Shown here: piece after piece, positions 39,209 to 48,088 of the stretch
Layout of the letters: every line of letters begins with the position of its first letter
How positions within the stretch are numbered: position 1 is the stretch's first letter
Assembly (NCBI RefSeq): GCF_004102745.1
Contig: NZ_RLII01000004.1
Coordinates: 186,001 to 250,000, forward strand
DNA: 64,000 bases
Direction: 5' to 3'
Source of the DNA: Acetivibrio mesophilus
GTDB lineage: Bacteria; Bacillota; Clostridia; Acetivibrionales; Acetivibrionaceae
Translations under genes and position numbers: made by a program
The notes under the pieces: model-generated
Database searches by the model: none
The model's input: the letters and a program-made list of their open reading frames with translations, nothing else
Told to the model about the DNA's origin: nothing

Positions 39209-40078
39209 TTAACCCTTAACAGCTCCAGCAGTCATACCGCTGATAAACTTCTTCTGCATAGTGAAGAACATGATGAGTACAGGAACAGTAACTACACTAC
39301 CCGCTGCCATCAACAAGTCATACCTTGCTGTTGTGTAAGCAATAAATGCTCTGATACCAACAGGGATAGTAAGCACGTTAGCGTCTTTAAGCAGTACCCA
39401 TGCAAAGAGCAATTCGTCCCAAGCCATAAGGAAAATGTATATTGCAGTTGCAATAATTCCTGGAACAGCCAAAGGAAGCATTACCTTTATGAATGCTGAA
39501 AACTTGTTACATCCATCTATTCTGGCAGCTTCTTCAAGCTCACCCGGTATAGATGCAAAAAATCCTCTAATTATCCAGATACTAAAAGGAACATAAAACG
39601 CAGAATATATTATTACAAGCCCAGGAATTGAGTTTGTCAATTGTATTCCGGTCGCTTCCTTTATTTTTACGAAGTCGAGATAAAGAGGAAGCAAGAACAT
39701 CATTCCAGGAAGCATCTGTGTTGAAAGAATAAGAATTCCGAAAAAGCCTGAACCCGGGAATTTATATCTTGCCAAAGCATATCCTGCAAGAGTTGCAATA
39801 ACAAGTGCCACAATCATAACACATGAACATACAATAAGACTGTTTCTAAAATAAATACCAAAGGGCAGTTTCTCAAACACTTCAACATAGTTTGAAAAAC
39901 GATTAGGTACAATCCATTTACCCGTTGCGATAGCATTATGATCCATCAGCGATGTCATCACCATAAACACTATCGGCCCCAATGACAATACCACCATTAT
40001 AGCAAGAAGTATATTGGATAAGGTATTTTTCATTTTCTTTTTTCTTTTCATCGATTCAAAATAACCTGTCTTTGCCAT
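39209..40078 (-). CDS. sugar ABC transporter permease (MalG type)
   Basis: The 289-aa protein has about six membrane helices and the EAA loop ELEEAARIDGCNKFSAFIKV followed by MLPLAVPGI, which docks the ATPase. It starts where the upstream permease stops (TAATG, 1-bp overlap), so they are translated together. With the adjacent permease and binding protein it forms a CUT1-type importer. The C. thermocellum homologue belongs to the CbpB cellodextrin system; that identity is from memory. Confidence 0.93.
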   Translation of the reverse strand: MAKTGYFESMKRKKKMKNTLSNILLAIMVVLSLGPIVFMVMTSLMDHNAIATGKWIVPNRFSNYVEVFEKLPFGIYFRNSLIVCSCVMIVALVIATLAGYALARYKFPGSGFFGILILSTQMLPGMMFLLPLYLDFVKIKEATGIQLTNSIPGLVIIYSAFYVPFSIWIIRGFFASIPGELEEAARIDGCNKFSAFIKVMLPLAVPGIIATAIYIFLMAWDELLFAWVLLKDANVLTIPVGIRAFIAYTTARYDLLMAAGSVVTVPVLIMFFTMQKKFISGMTAGAVKG

Positions 40079-41058
40079 TACTTCACCACCAAATCATCTT
40101 TAAAGAATGCATACCACAACGCAACAATGCCAAGAACAAAGAACATTACAATCATTAATGCCGCTGCACCCGGACCAAACTGCCACAACTGGAATGAGTT
40201 TCTTTGAATATTTGTCATCAGAAGATCTCCCCAGTCACCAGGTATACCGGCACCATTACCAAACATCATTGCAACGATGTTGTAGGAATAAATATTCGAT
40301 ACAAGAGAAAACATGACGTTGATAGCAAGAATCGGTTTCAACAAAGGCAGAGTAATATTCCAGAACTTCTGCCAACCGTTAGCACCATCAATATCAGCTG
40401 CTTCATAATAGTCAGGAGATATACTCTGCAAACCAGCCAACATAAGAATCATTGAAAGAGGAAGCCCTCTCCAGATTGTAGGTATAATTATTGCCCAAAT
40501 CTGATTACGTCCCAGCAACCAATATGGCTTTTCGGACAGTATATGCAACCAGTCATGCAAAATAATATTTATCATACCGGAGTCCTGTCTCCATAAAAAA
40601 CCCCACACTATACCAACAACATAGGAAGGTACAACCCATGGCATAAGAAGTGCGGTTCTTACAATACCCCTGCCTCTAAATTCCCTGTTTACCAACATCG
40701 CCAATATAATTCCTAGAGCAAATGTTGAAAATGTAACTATAAAGGTATAAATACCTGTATTTCTAAGAGCATACCAGAAACCTGTCCTAATTAAACTATC
40801 TGGATTAAAAAGGACTTCATAGTAATTCCTAAGACCTATGAACGGTGCTCCTAGAAACTTAGTCATTGTCATCATATTAAGATTCAGAAATGATATATAT
40901 ATACCCTGCATCATAGGAATAAAGTGAATGCACAGCATCGCCACAAAGGCAGGTATTAACATAGCATATGCGAATAAATTCTGCTTTATAGAATACAGCA
41001 GATGACTTGACTTCTTCTCTTTAACCCCTATACCAGATTTTTTTAATTGAATATCCAT
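40078..41058 (-). CDS. sugar ABC transporter permease (MalF type)
   Basis: The 326-aa protein has an N-terminal cytoplasmic stretch, about six helices, and the EAA loop YYEAADIDGANGWQKFWNIT followed by LPLLKPI. I chose the ATG at 41058, 8 nt after GGGAGC. No ATPase gene is in the operon, so a shared MsmK-like ATPase encoded elsewhere is expected. Confidence 0.93.
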   Translation of the reverse strand: MDIQLKKSGIGVKEKKSSHLLYSIKQNLFAYAMLIPAFVAMLCIHFIPMMQGIYISFLNLNMMTMTKFLGAPFIGLRNYYEVLFNPDSLIRTGFWYALRNTGIYTFIVTFSTFALGIILAMLVNREFRGRGIVRTALLMPWVVPSYVVGIVWGFLWRQDSGMINIILHDWLHILSEKPYWLLGRNQIWAIIIPTIWRGLPLSMILMLAGLQSISPDYYEAADIDGANGWQKFWNITLPLLKPILAINVMFSLVSNIYSYNIVAMMFGNGAGIPGDWGDLLMTNIQRNSFQLWQFGPGAAALMIVMFFVLGIVALWYAFFKDDLVVK

Positions 41059-41117
41059 ATAATCAAGCTCCCACAATTATTATCACATTTTGACAATACA
41101 GAATATAATAAAAGTAT

Positions 41118-41157
41118 TGAGTATGTGCAGAGCATTTCTGCTCTGCACTAAACTCAA
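41118..41157 (-). promoter_or_regulatory. intercistronic stem-loop between binding protein and permeases
   Basis: Ten-bp arms GTGCAGAGCA / TGCTCTGCAC with a TTTC loop, extended by TTGAGT/ACTCAA outer arms, lie in the 158-bp gap. No T run follows, so it probably stabilises the upstream binding-protein mRNA or partly attenuates the permease message. Confidence 0.65.
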
Positions 41158-41216
41158 TTAACTTTATAAATACTCTTTTAAAAGTATTTGTTTCTAAGAA
41201 CTACTACTTACTTGTA

Positions 41217-42599
41217 TTAGTCAACTTTGTTTTCTTTCAATACAGTGTTGATCTGTGTTTCAACTTCTTTAACGATTGCTTTAGTCTTTTCGTAGTCGTA
41301 TGCACCTTCGATTCCCATAGCGTTATCCCAGATTTTGCTGAGACCCTGTTGGAAGTAAGTTTCTGAAGGAGCCCAACCAGGAATTGATGCGTAGTGCTTA
41401 GCATACTGCATCTGATCCTTGAATACCTTCATCATAGCATCAGACTCAAAGTATGGATCTTCGTAAGCTGTTTTAACAGTTGGAAGCATACCAGTAACTT
41501 TTGAGTATTCAACCTGAGCTTCTTTTGAGCTTAAGTATTTGAGAAGTTCAAGAGCTGCTTCCTGATTCTTTGATGACTTGAATATGGAAATGTTACTTCC
41601 ACCCAAGAATGCTACTCTTCCTTTTGGACCTGCTGGAACCATAGAAACTGCTACTTTGTCAACAATGTCTATACCTTGTTCTGCTTTATTTCTCTTAAGA
41701 GTAGCTATGTTCCAAGGACCGAGGAATGATGTAGCGTATCCACCAGTTGTGAATGTGGACTCGATATCGGATGTATTCTTTTCGAGTGAAGGCTTATCCA
41801 TTAAACCTTCAACAGCAAGTTCTGAATAGAATTTGATACCTTGAAGAGCTTCATCAGTTGAGAATGTAGCTGTTAAGCCATCTTCGCTGATCAAGTCTCC
41901 GCCAGCACCGTAAATCCACCATGCGAAGTTGTGGATAACGTTCCAGTCGTTCTTACCAGGCATACCTAATGCAGGTAATTTCTGACCGTCAACTTCAATA
42001 CCGTTAAGTTTCTTAAGAGCTGCTTTGTATCCATCCCATGTTGCAAAATCTGCTTCAGGATTTACACCAGCTTTTTCAGCTGCATCAGTTCTGTAGAAAA
42101 GAGCTCTTGTTTCGGAGAACCAAGGCATACCGTACATTTCATCTTTGCCTCTGATACCGATTGACTGTAAAGTTGAGTCAACGAAGATATCTTTTTGGAT
42201 TTTTCCATTGAGGTCTACTAATGCACCCATTGCTCCGATAGCAGCTGTCCAAGTTGAACCTAACTGAGTAATATCAGGAGCTTCTCCACTTGTAGCAGCA
42301 GCTGTGATCTTTGTCCAAGCTGCACCCCAGTCTACAACTGTAGGCTGAACTGTGATGTGAGGATTAGCATCAGTGAATGGTTTGATTACACCGAGGAAAT
42401 CCTGGTCTGGTGTGTTACTGTTAGGCATAATCCAGAGTGTCAAAGTTACTGGATCCTTTGCAGCATTACCTGAATCTGGTGACGCTTGAGTGTTTCCACC
42501 ATCAGGAGAACCCTGAGGCTGTGGTTCGTCACCACCACATGCTGCCAGACTTAAAGCCATAACAGCAACCAACATTAACGCAATTACCTTTTTGAGCAT
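41217..42599 (-). CDS. cbpB: sugar (cellodextrin-type) ABC transporter substrate-binding lipoprotein
   Basis: The 460-aa precursor has a lipoprotein signal peptide with lipobox LSLAACGG, so Cys22 or close by is lipidated. A Gly/Ser/Pro/Gln-rich linker follows, then a family 1 binding protein fold (TLWIMPNSNTP; APDITQLGSTW; YGMPWFSETRALFYR; many Trp residues for sugar stacking). AAAGGGGG precedes the ATG. It resembles C. thermocellum CbpB (binds cellodextrins); the symbol rests on recall of sequence and locus order. Confidence 0.85.
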   Translation of the reverse strand: MLKKVIALMLVAVMALSLAACGGDEPQPQGSPDGGNTQASPDSGNAAKDPVTLTLWIMPNSNTPDQDFLGVIKPFTDANPHITVQPTVVDWGAAWTKITAAATSGEAPDITQLGSTWTAAIGAMGALVDLNGKIQKDIFVDSTLQSIGIRGKDEMYGMPWFSETRALFYRTDAAEKAGVNPEADFATWDGYKAALKKLNGIEVDGQKLPALGMPGKNDWNVIHNFAWWIYGAGGDLISEDGLTATFSTDEALQGIKFYSELAVEGLMDKPSLEKNTSDIESTFTTGGYATSFLGPWNIATLKRNKAEQGIDIVDKVAVSMVPAGPKGRVAFLGGSNISIFKSSKNQEAALELLKYLSSKEAQVEYSKVTGMLPTVKTAYEDPYFESDAMMKVFKDQMQYAKHYASIPGWAPSETYFQQGLSKIWDNAMGIEGAYDYEKTKAIVKEVETQINTVLKENKVD

Positions 42600-43246
42600 A
42601 GTTTTTTTCCCCCTTTAATGATAATTAGATATTGCTTATACAATAAATTATATTATAAATTAATCTAAAAAAAAACAACATGAAATAATTACTATTTTTA
42701 GTGAAAATATTACGTTATAGCTCAAATTGCGCCATTTTGCTTGTTCTATGTCCGTTTTTTAACTTATTGTATTAATTTTACTGGTCAGGCTCAAATATCC
42801 TGGAGTTCAATATATTTTCTTAAGTAAATACCGATATTTCGCCCGGTTAGAGCATCGTAAAAAACATTTTTGCTATTAATTGGCACATACATTATGTAGC
42901 TAAACTGCAAATATTTTTTAGATTAATATTTGTATAAACAATACCTGCTCACTTTATATATATTATCATAGTTTAAGTCTTTATTCTATATTTTAATGCA
43001 TATTCTTTTACTATGTACTTTTTTCCAATGAACTTTGCAATTATAACACCCCAGTTCAAAGAAAATTCTTCGTTTGTCGAGAAATTTTCTCACCTTGTTT
43101 TGTATATATTATTGCATATATTATATTAACATTTTTTCTAAATTTGCTAAAAGCAAATAAGCAAAGTACTTCCATAACAGTTTGTATATGGCAGCACTTT
43201 GCAGCATTTATCAAGACTTCTTGATTACTTTCCTCGCATAATTAGT
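42600..43246. other. long AT-rich upstream region of the transporter operon
   Basis: 647 bp with no ORF backed by a ribosome site. It holds the operon's 5' region and the spoIVA terminator. A 14-nt inverted repeat (ATTAATCTAAAAAA at 42659-42672 and its complement at 42914-42927) spans about 240 bp. A minus-strand TATAAT at 42652-42657 has no good -35. Confidence 0.6.
43162..43203 (-). terminator. possible terminator of spoIVA
   Basis: GCAAAGT / ACTTTGC outer arms enclose CCATA/TATGG inner pairing; TTATTTGCTTTT follows on the minus strand. Confidence 0.45.
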
Positions 43247-44725
43247 TTACAGAATAATACAGATAAGTCCTCCGCTTCCCTCGTTAATTATTTTTTGCAG
43301 CGTCTCCTGTAGTTTTAGTTGTGCGTCCTCAGGCATTCTATAAAGCTTGTTTTGGAGTCCTTCACTTACCAGTTCATGCAATGATTTTCCAAAGATATTT
43401 GATTGCCACAGTTTTTCCGGTTCACTTTCAAACTCCTTGAGAAGATAGCTAACCAGTTCTTCCGACTGTTTTTCTGTTCCCACCAAAGGAGCTATTTCCG
43501 TCTCAATATCTGCCCTTATCATATGTATTGAAGGTGCGCTTGCTCTAAGTTTAACCCCAAAACGGCTTCCTTGCTTTATTATTTCAGGCTCTTCTAAAGA
43601 CATCTCTTCTATCTGGGGAGATACTATACCATATCCCTTAAGTTTAACCTCACGAAGGGCATCTTGAACCTTGTCATATTCTTTCTTTACCTTTGCAAGA
43701 TCCGTCAAAAGTGCTATGAGCCTATGTTCACCATCAATTTCAAGCCCGGTCACTTCGCTCAATATGCGATAAAGCAACCCGTCCTGTTCATTAATCTCCA
43801 CATAAGCAGTTCCTGAGCCAAGGTTTACGCTGTCAATATAAGCACGCTTTATAAATTCAAATTCGTCGAACTTGCTTACACTTCCCTTAATCTCTCGAAT
43901 CCTTGTAATTCCGCCAAAAGCCTGTTTAACCGCATTTATCATGTCAACTTTGAGCCAGTGGTCATCTTCGAGGGACTCAATCCATTTTGGTATATTGACT
44001 CCAATCTCGCTTATCGGGAACTCAAGCAAAACTCTCTCCATTATGTTGTTCAAGTCCTCGATTCTAAGCTGTGCACAGTTGGTGCCTATTACCGGAACAT
44101 TGTACTTTAATTCGAGCTCCTGTCTTAAACTTTCTGTCTCAGGATTCGATGGATTTATTGAGTTCAAAAGTATTACAAAAGGTTTGTTAATCTCCTTTAA
44201 TTCCTTTACTACACGCTCTTCGGCTTCAATATAGTCCTCCCTATCAATATCAGTTATACTGCCATCAGTTGTAATTACAAATCCAATGGTAGAGTGGTCG
44301 TTGATAACCTTTCTCGTGCCGATTTCTGCTGCCTGAACAAACGGAATCTGCTCATCAAACCAAGGTGTGGACACCATTCGGGGAGTATCGTTTTCCATAT
44401 GCCCCATAGCACCTTTTACCATATACCCGACACAATCTACTAGTCTTACCTTAAACTGAACATTTTCATCAAGCTCAATCCTAATGGCCTCATTTGGGAC
44501 GAATTTCGGTTCTGTTGTCATTATCGTACGCCCTGAAGCACTTTGTGGAAGTTCATCCTTTGCCCTTCCCCTTGAGAATTCATTTTCTATATTAGGTATA
44601 ACCAATAAGTCCATGAACCTTTTTATGAATGTGGACTTTCCTGTTCTCACCGGACCTACAACACCTATATATATATCTCCCTGCGTTCTTTCTGCTATTT
44701 GCTGGTATATATTATATTTTTCCAC
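43247..44725 (-). CDS. spoIVA: spore coat morphogenetic ATPase SpoIVA
   Basis: ATPase that polymerises on the forespore surface to form the coat basement layer. The 492-aa protein (same length as B. subtilis SpoIVA) starts at GTG, 7 nt after AAGGGGGG, with (M)EKYNIYQQIAERTQGDI, then Walker A GVVGPVRTGKSTFIKRF and the SpoIVA-specific SASGRTIMTTEPKFVPNEA. It is a single-gene unit. Confidence 0.97.
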   Translation of the reverse strand: MEKYNIYQQIAERTQGDIYIGVVGPVRTGKSTFIKRFMDLLVIPNIENEFSRGRAKDELPQSASGRTIMTTEPKFVPNEAIRIELDENVQFKVRLVDCVGYMVKGAMGHMENDTPRMVSTPWFDEQIPFVQAAEIGTRKVINDHSTIGFVITTDGSITDIDREDYIEAEERVVKELKEINKPFVILLNSINPSNPETESLRQELELKYNVPVIGTNCAQLRIEDLNNIMERVLLEFPISEIGVNIPKWIESLEDDHWLKVDMINAVKQAFGGITRIREIKGSVSKFDEFEFIKRAYIDSVNLGSGTAYVEINEQDGLLYRILSEVTGLEIDGEHRLIALLTDLAKVKKEYDKVQDALREVKLKGYGIVSPQIEEMSLEEPEIIKQGSRFGVKLRASAPSIHMIRADIETEIAPLVGTEKQSEELVSYLLKEFESEPEKLWQSNIFGKSLHELVSEGLQNKLYRMPEDAQLKLQETLQKIINEGSGGLICIIL

Positions 44726-45026
44726 CCGCAAACCCCCCTTACTTTTATTTGAAACCTGCTACCATCAATTGTTTTTCACCCGAAACTTAAGCCAAGTATT
44801 GCGGTAATACCGTTTTTAGTGCGTTCATTAATAATCAACAAGCATTTTATTGACCATTTACCGTAAAAAACGCATCTTAAGTTTTGAGTACTAGTATTCT
44901 TATCACTATAAATATATTGTCTATATTCTTTTATTATTACAAAAAGGACAAAAAAAAGTGAGTAGTTGTCTTTAAATCTACTCACTTTGCAATACACAAT
45001 TCTTACTGGCTTTAGCTAGCCATTAA
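44726..45026. other. intergenic region between gpsA and spoIVA
   Basis: 301 bp holding the gpsA terminator (44949-44988) and the spoIVA promoter region. I could not place a sigma-E promoter with confidence. Confidence 0.5.
44949..44988 (-). terminator. intrinsic terminator of der-plsY-gpsA
   Basis: Nine-bp arms AGTGAGTAG / CTACTCACT with a 12-nt loop are followed on the minus strand by eight T residues. Confidence 0.92.
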
Positions 45027-46046
45027 TTAGAGCCATTTTGCATCCAATTCCTCAACCTCATTTTTCTTGTTTCTCATCATAAGGTCGTACACTGCCTGCC
45101 TTGGGTCCTTGCCATTAAACAATACTTCATATGCTTCAACGGTTATGGGCATCGGTACCTTTTGCTTCTGTGCAAGGTCATAGGCAGCTTTAGTCGTTGT
45201 AACACCCTCAACAACCATTTTTACTTCCTCCATGGCTTCTTTTGCCGTTTTTCCCTGTCCGATTAAAATCCCGGCACGCCGATTTCTACTGTGCATACTG
45301 GTACATGTTACAATAAGGTCACCTATACCTGTAAGTCCGGCAAAAGTCTGCGGATTAGCTCCTAAAGAAACGCCAATCCTTGATATTTCCGTTATTCCTC
45401 TGGTCATAAGAGCAGCTTTGGTATTGTCACCAAACCCCAAGCCATCCGATATTCCGGCACACAACGCTATTACGTTTTTTAATGCTCCTCCAAGCTCAAC
45501 TCCAACAACATCTGTATTGGTGTACACTCGAAATTCCGGAGCCATAAATATATCTTGAATAAGCTCCGCCGCTTCTATATCCTCAGATGCTGCCACAACT
45601 GTTGTAGGTATGCCTTTTCCTACCTCTTCGGCATGACTTGGACCCGATAGTATAACAGTCTTTGCATTCTTTATTTCCTGCCCTATTACCTCGGACATTC
45701 TCAGCCCCGTTCCCTCTTCCAAGCCTTTAGAACAACTCACAATTATCGTATCATTTCTTATATACTTTGATATATCTTTTGAAGTCTGTCTCACTGTCTG
45801 AGCAGGAACCACCATGACCAGAACCTCAGCATCACCTACGGCTTTTTCTAGGTCCGAGGTGAATGTAACATTCTCCGGGATAATAGTACCCGGCAATTTA
45901 TGTACATGCTCTCTCTTTTCGTTCAGCATCTTAATCTCATCTTCAAAAACTGACCACATGTTAACACTTATACCTTTGTTGGCCAACAACACCGCCAGAG
46001 CAGTTCCCCAGCTTCCCGCACCAATTATAGATATCTTTTTGTCCAT
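45027..46046 (-). CDS. gpsA: glycerol-3-phosphate dehydrogenase [NAD(P)+]
   Basis: Reduces dihydroxyacetone phosphate to sn-glycerol 3-phosphate for phospholipids. The 339-aa protein begins MDKKISIIGAGSWGTALAVL (NAD site), with GPSHAEEVGKGIPTTVV and the substrate-site ELGGALKNVIALCAGI. I chose the ATG at 46046, behind AGGAGAGG. PlsY, next upstream, acylates its product, so the two are a pathway pair. Confidence 0.96.
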   Translation of the reverse strand: MDKKISIIGAGSWGTALAVLLANKGISVNMWSVFEDEIKMLNEKREHVHKLPGTIIPENVTFTSDLEKAVGDAEVLVMVVPAQTVRQTSKDISKYIRNDTIIVSCSKGLEEGTGLRMSEVIGQEIKNAKTVILSGPSHAEEVGKGIPTTVVAASEDIEAAELIQDIFMAPEFRVYTNTDVVGVELGGALKNVIALCAGISDGLGFGDNTKAALMTRGITEISRIGVSLGANPQTFAGLTGIGDLIVTCTSMHSRNRRAGILIGQGKTAKEAMEEVKMVVEGVTTTKAAYDLAQKQKVPMPITVEAYEVLFNGKDPRQAVYDLMMRNKKNEVEELDAKWL

Positions 46047-46063
46047 ATTTCGCCTCTCCTTAC

Positions 46064-46720
46064 TCATTCTTTTTTTGCACCAAACTTGTTTTCAGTACCT
46101 TTACACAGTCTTACAATGTTGGAACGATGCCTGATTACAACAAGAAGAGCTACAAAAGTAGCAAACGAAGTAAATAAAATATCTTTTTCCATAAAAGCAG
46201 CAAGAAAGGGAAAACACAATGCAGCCATTATTGAACCTAAGGACACATATCTGGTCAATGCAACTACTACCAGAAATATACCTAAGAGGATAAGCCCTTG
46301 ATACGGTCCTGCAAGCAACACCACTGCGAAAGTGGTCAATACACCCTTTCCGCCTCTAAAACCAAAATAAAGCGGCCAGTTATGCCCTAATATTGCTCCC
46401 AAACCTCCGGCAAACAATCCTACTCTGTTAATATCTACAGCATAATTAAGCTCTGATAAATCCAATCCAATTCTGAAGATATAGTATCCAATAATACATG
46501 CCAAAATCCCCTTTAGCATATCCCCAACAATTACAAGCAAAGCCGGAAGCTTTCCGAGAGTCCTCAAGGTATTAGTCATACCGGCATTTCCACTCCCGTG
46601 CTTTCTTACATCCACACCATAAAATTTGCCAACAATAAGCGATGTATTTGCGCTCCCTAGAAGATACCCTATCAGAGCAGCCAATACAGCCTTCAATACC
46701 AGCCAAAGCAATGCTATCAC
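46064..46720 (-). CDS. plsY: glycerol-3-phosphate acyltransferase PlsY
   Basis: Membrane enzyme that acylates glycerol 3-phosphate with acyl-phosphate. The 218-aa protein has about five helices and the motifs LLGSANTSLIVGK, DVRKHGSGNAGMTNTLR and FRGGKGVLTTFAV. It begins either at GTG (46720, 4-bp GTGA overlap with der) or at TTG three codons later, which has better spacing from GGGAG. Confidence 0.95.
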   Translation of the reverse strand: MIALLWLVLKAVLAALIGYLLGSANTSLIVGKFYGVDVRKHGSGNAGMTNTLRTLGKLPALLVIVGDMLKGILACIIGYYIFRIGLDLSELNYAVDINRVGLFAGGLGAILGHNWPLYFGFRGGKGVLTTFAVVLLAGPYQGLILLGIFLVVVALTRYVSLGSIMAALCFPFLAAFMEKDILFTSFATFVALLVVIRHRSNIVRLCKGTENKFGAKKE

Positions 46721-48039
46721 TCCCTTTCCTTTTCCCGCAATATGAACCTTATAGGTGTACCTTCAAATCCAAAACTCTTTCTAAGCTGGTTCTCAAGGTA
46801 TCTCTCATAGGAGTAATGCATAAGCTTCATATCGTTTATAAAAAGAATAAATGTAGGTGGCTTAACAGATGCTTGAGTCATATAATAAATTTTCAATCTT
46901 TTTCCCTTGTCTGACGGAGGCTGCACCATTGCAGTAGCTTCATTCAGAAGGTCATTTAATACTCCAGTGGAAATTCTCATGGCTGCCTGTTCGGATACGT
47001 ACTTTATAAGTCCATAAGTCTTATCAACCCTTTGCCCTGTCATAGCCGATATAAAAATTACAGGAGCGTAGAGCATAAAACCTAGTTTTTCATGAACCTT
47101 TTTTCTGTATTCCTCAAGCGTTCCGGTTTCCTTTTCCACCAAGTCCCACTTGTTCACCACTATAACAGAAGCTTTTCCCTGTTCGTGAGCATATCCGGCT
47201 ATTTTCGTATCCTGCTCGGTAACACCCTCTTGGGCATCTATTAATATTAAGCAAACATCTGCTCTCTCAATTGCTGTCCAAGACCTTATGGTGCTGTACT
47301 TTTCAATTTTTTCGTTAATCTTACTCTGCCTTCTAATACCGGCAGTATCAATAAAAACAAATTTGCCATGCTCATTTTCAATAAAGGTGTCAATAGCGTC
47401 TCGTGTTGTACCTGGAATGTCGCTTACAATAACTCTATCCTCTCCAATAATCCTATTTATGAGGGAAGATTTACCAACATTAGGTTTTCCTACTACCGCA
47501 ACCTTTATTACATCCTCTTCGTAATCCTCTATATCTTCCTCAGGCAAATATTTAAATATCTCATCTAGCAAGTCTCCCATTCCCAATCCATGAATAGACG
47601 AAATTGTCATTATTTCACCAATCCCCAGATTGTAGAACTCATAAACATCTGCTGGAGGTTCTCCAACCTGATCCACTTTATTAACTGCCAAGATGATAGG
47701 CTTTTGGGTTTTCCTAAGCATGGTGGCTACTTCTTTATCCGAGGCAGTAATCCCATCCTTAACATCCACCATAAATACAATGACATCAGCTGTATCAATC
47801 GCTATCTCAGCTTGCCTTTTCATCTGCTGCATTATCGTATCTTCAGAATAAGGCTCTATACCACCCGTATCTATCAGTGTAAATTTCCTGTTTCTCCATT
47901 CAACTTCTGCATATATTCTGTCACGGGTTACTCCCGGTGTATCTTCCACAATGGAAATTCTTTTTCCTACAAGGTAATTAAAAAAAGTCGATTTGCCCAC
48001 ATTAGGCCTTCCTACTACCGCAACAATAGGCTTTGGCAA
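46717..48039 (-). CDS. der: ribosome-assembly GTPase Der (EngA)
   Basis: Double-GTPase needed for 50S assembly. The 440-aa protein has G1 motifs GRPNVGKSTFFN near residue 10 and GKPNVGKSSLIN near 185, each with DTPG/DIPG-type and NKxD motifs, and the KH-like C-terminal domain. I chose a TTG at 48039 (start (M)PKPIVAVVGRPNV), 7 nt after GGAGGG; the upstream ATG lies on the ribosome site itself. Confidence 0.96.
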   Translation of the reverse strand: MPKPIVAVVGRPNVGKSTFFNYLVGKRISIVEDTPGVTRDRIYAEVEWRNRKFTLIDTGGIEPYSEDTIMQQMKRQAEIAIDTADVIVFMVDVKDGITASDKEVATMLRKTQKPIILAVNKVDQVGEPPADVYEFYNLGIGEIMTISSIHGLGMGDLLDEIFKYLPEEDIEDYEEDVIKVAVVGKPNVGKSSLINRIIGEDRVIVSDIPGTTRDAIDTFIENEHGKFVFIDTAGIRRQSKINEKIEKYSTIRSWTAIERADVCLILIDAQEGVTEQDTKIAGYAHEQGKASVIVVNKWDLVEKETGTLEEYRKKVHEKLGFMLYAPVIFISAMTGQRVDKTYGLIKYVSEQAAMRISTGVLNDLLNEATAMVQPPSDKGKRLKIYYMTQASVKPPTFILFINDMKLMHYSYERYLENQLRKSFGFEGTPIRFILREKERE

Positions 48040-48088
48040 CTTATCTCCCTCCATATAAATAAAAATAGTTAAAAATCAAACCATAATA

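Noticed and set aside
44776-44997. 73-codon minus-strand ORF in the gpsA-spoIVA gap
   Set aside because: It starts at a GTG inside the gpsA terminator with no ribosome site, and its composition is that of random AT-rich DNA.
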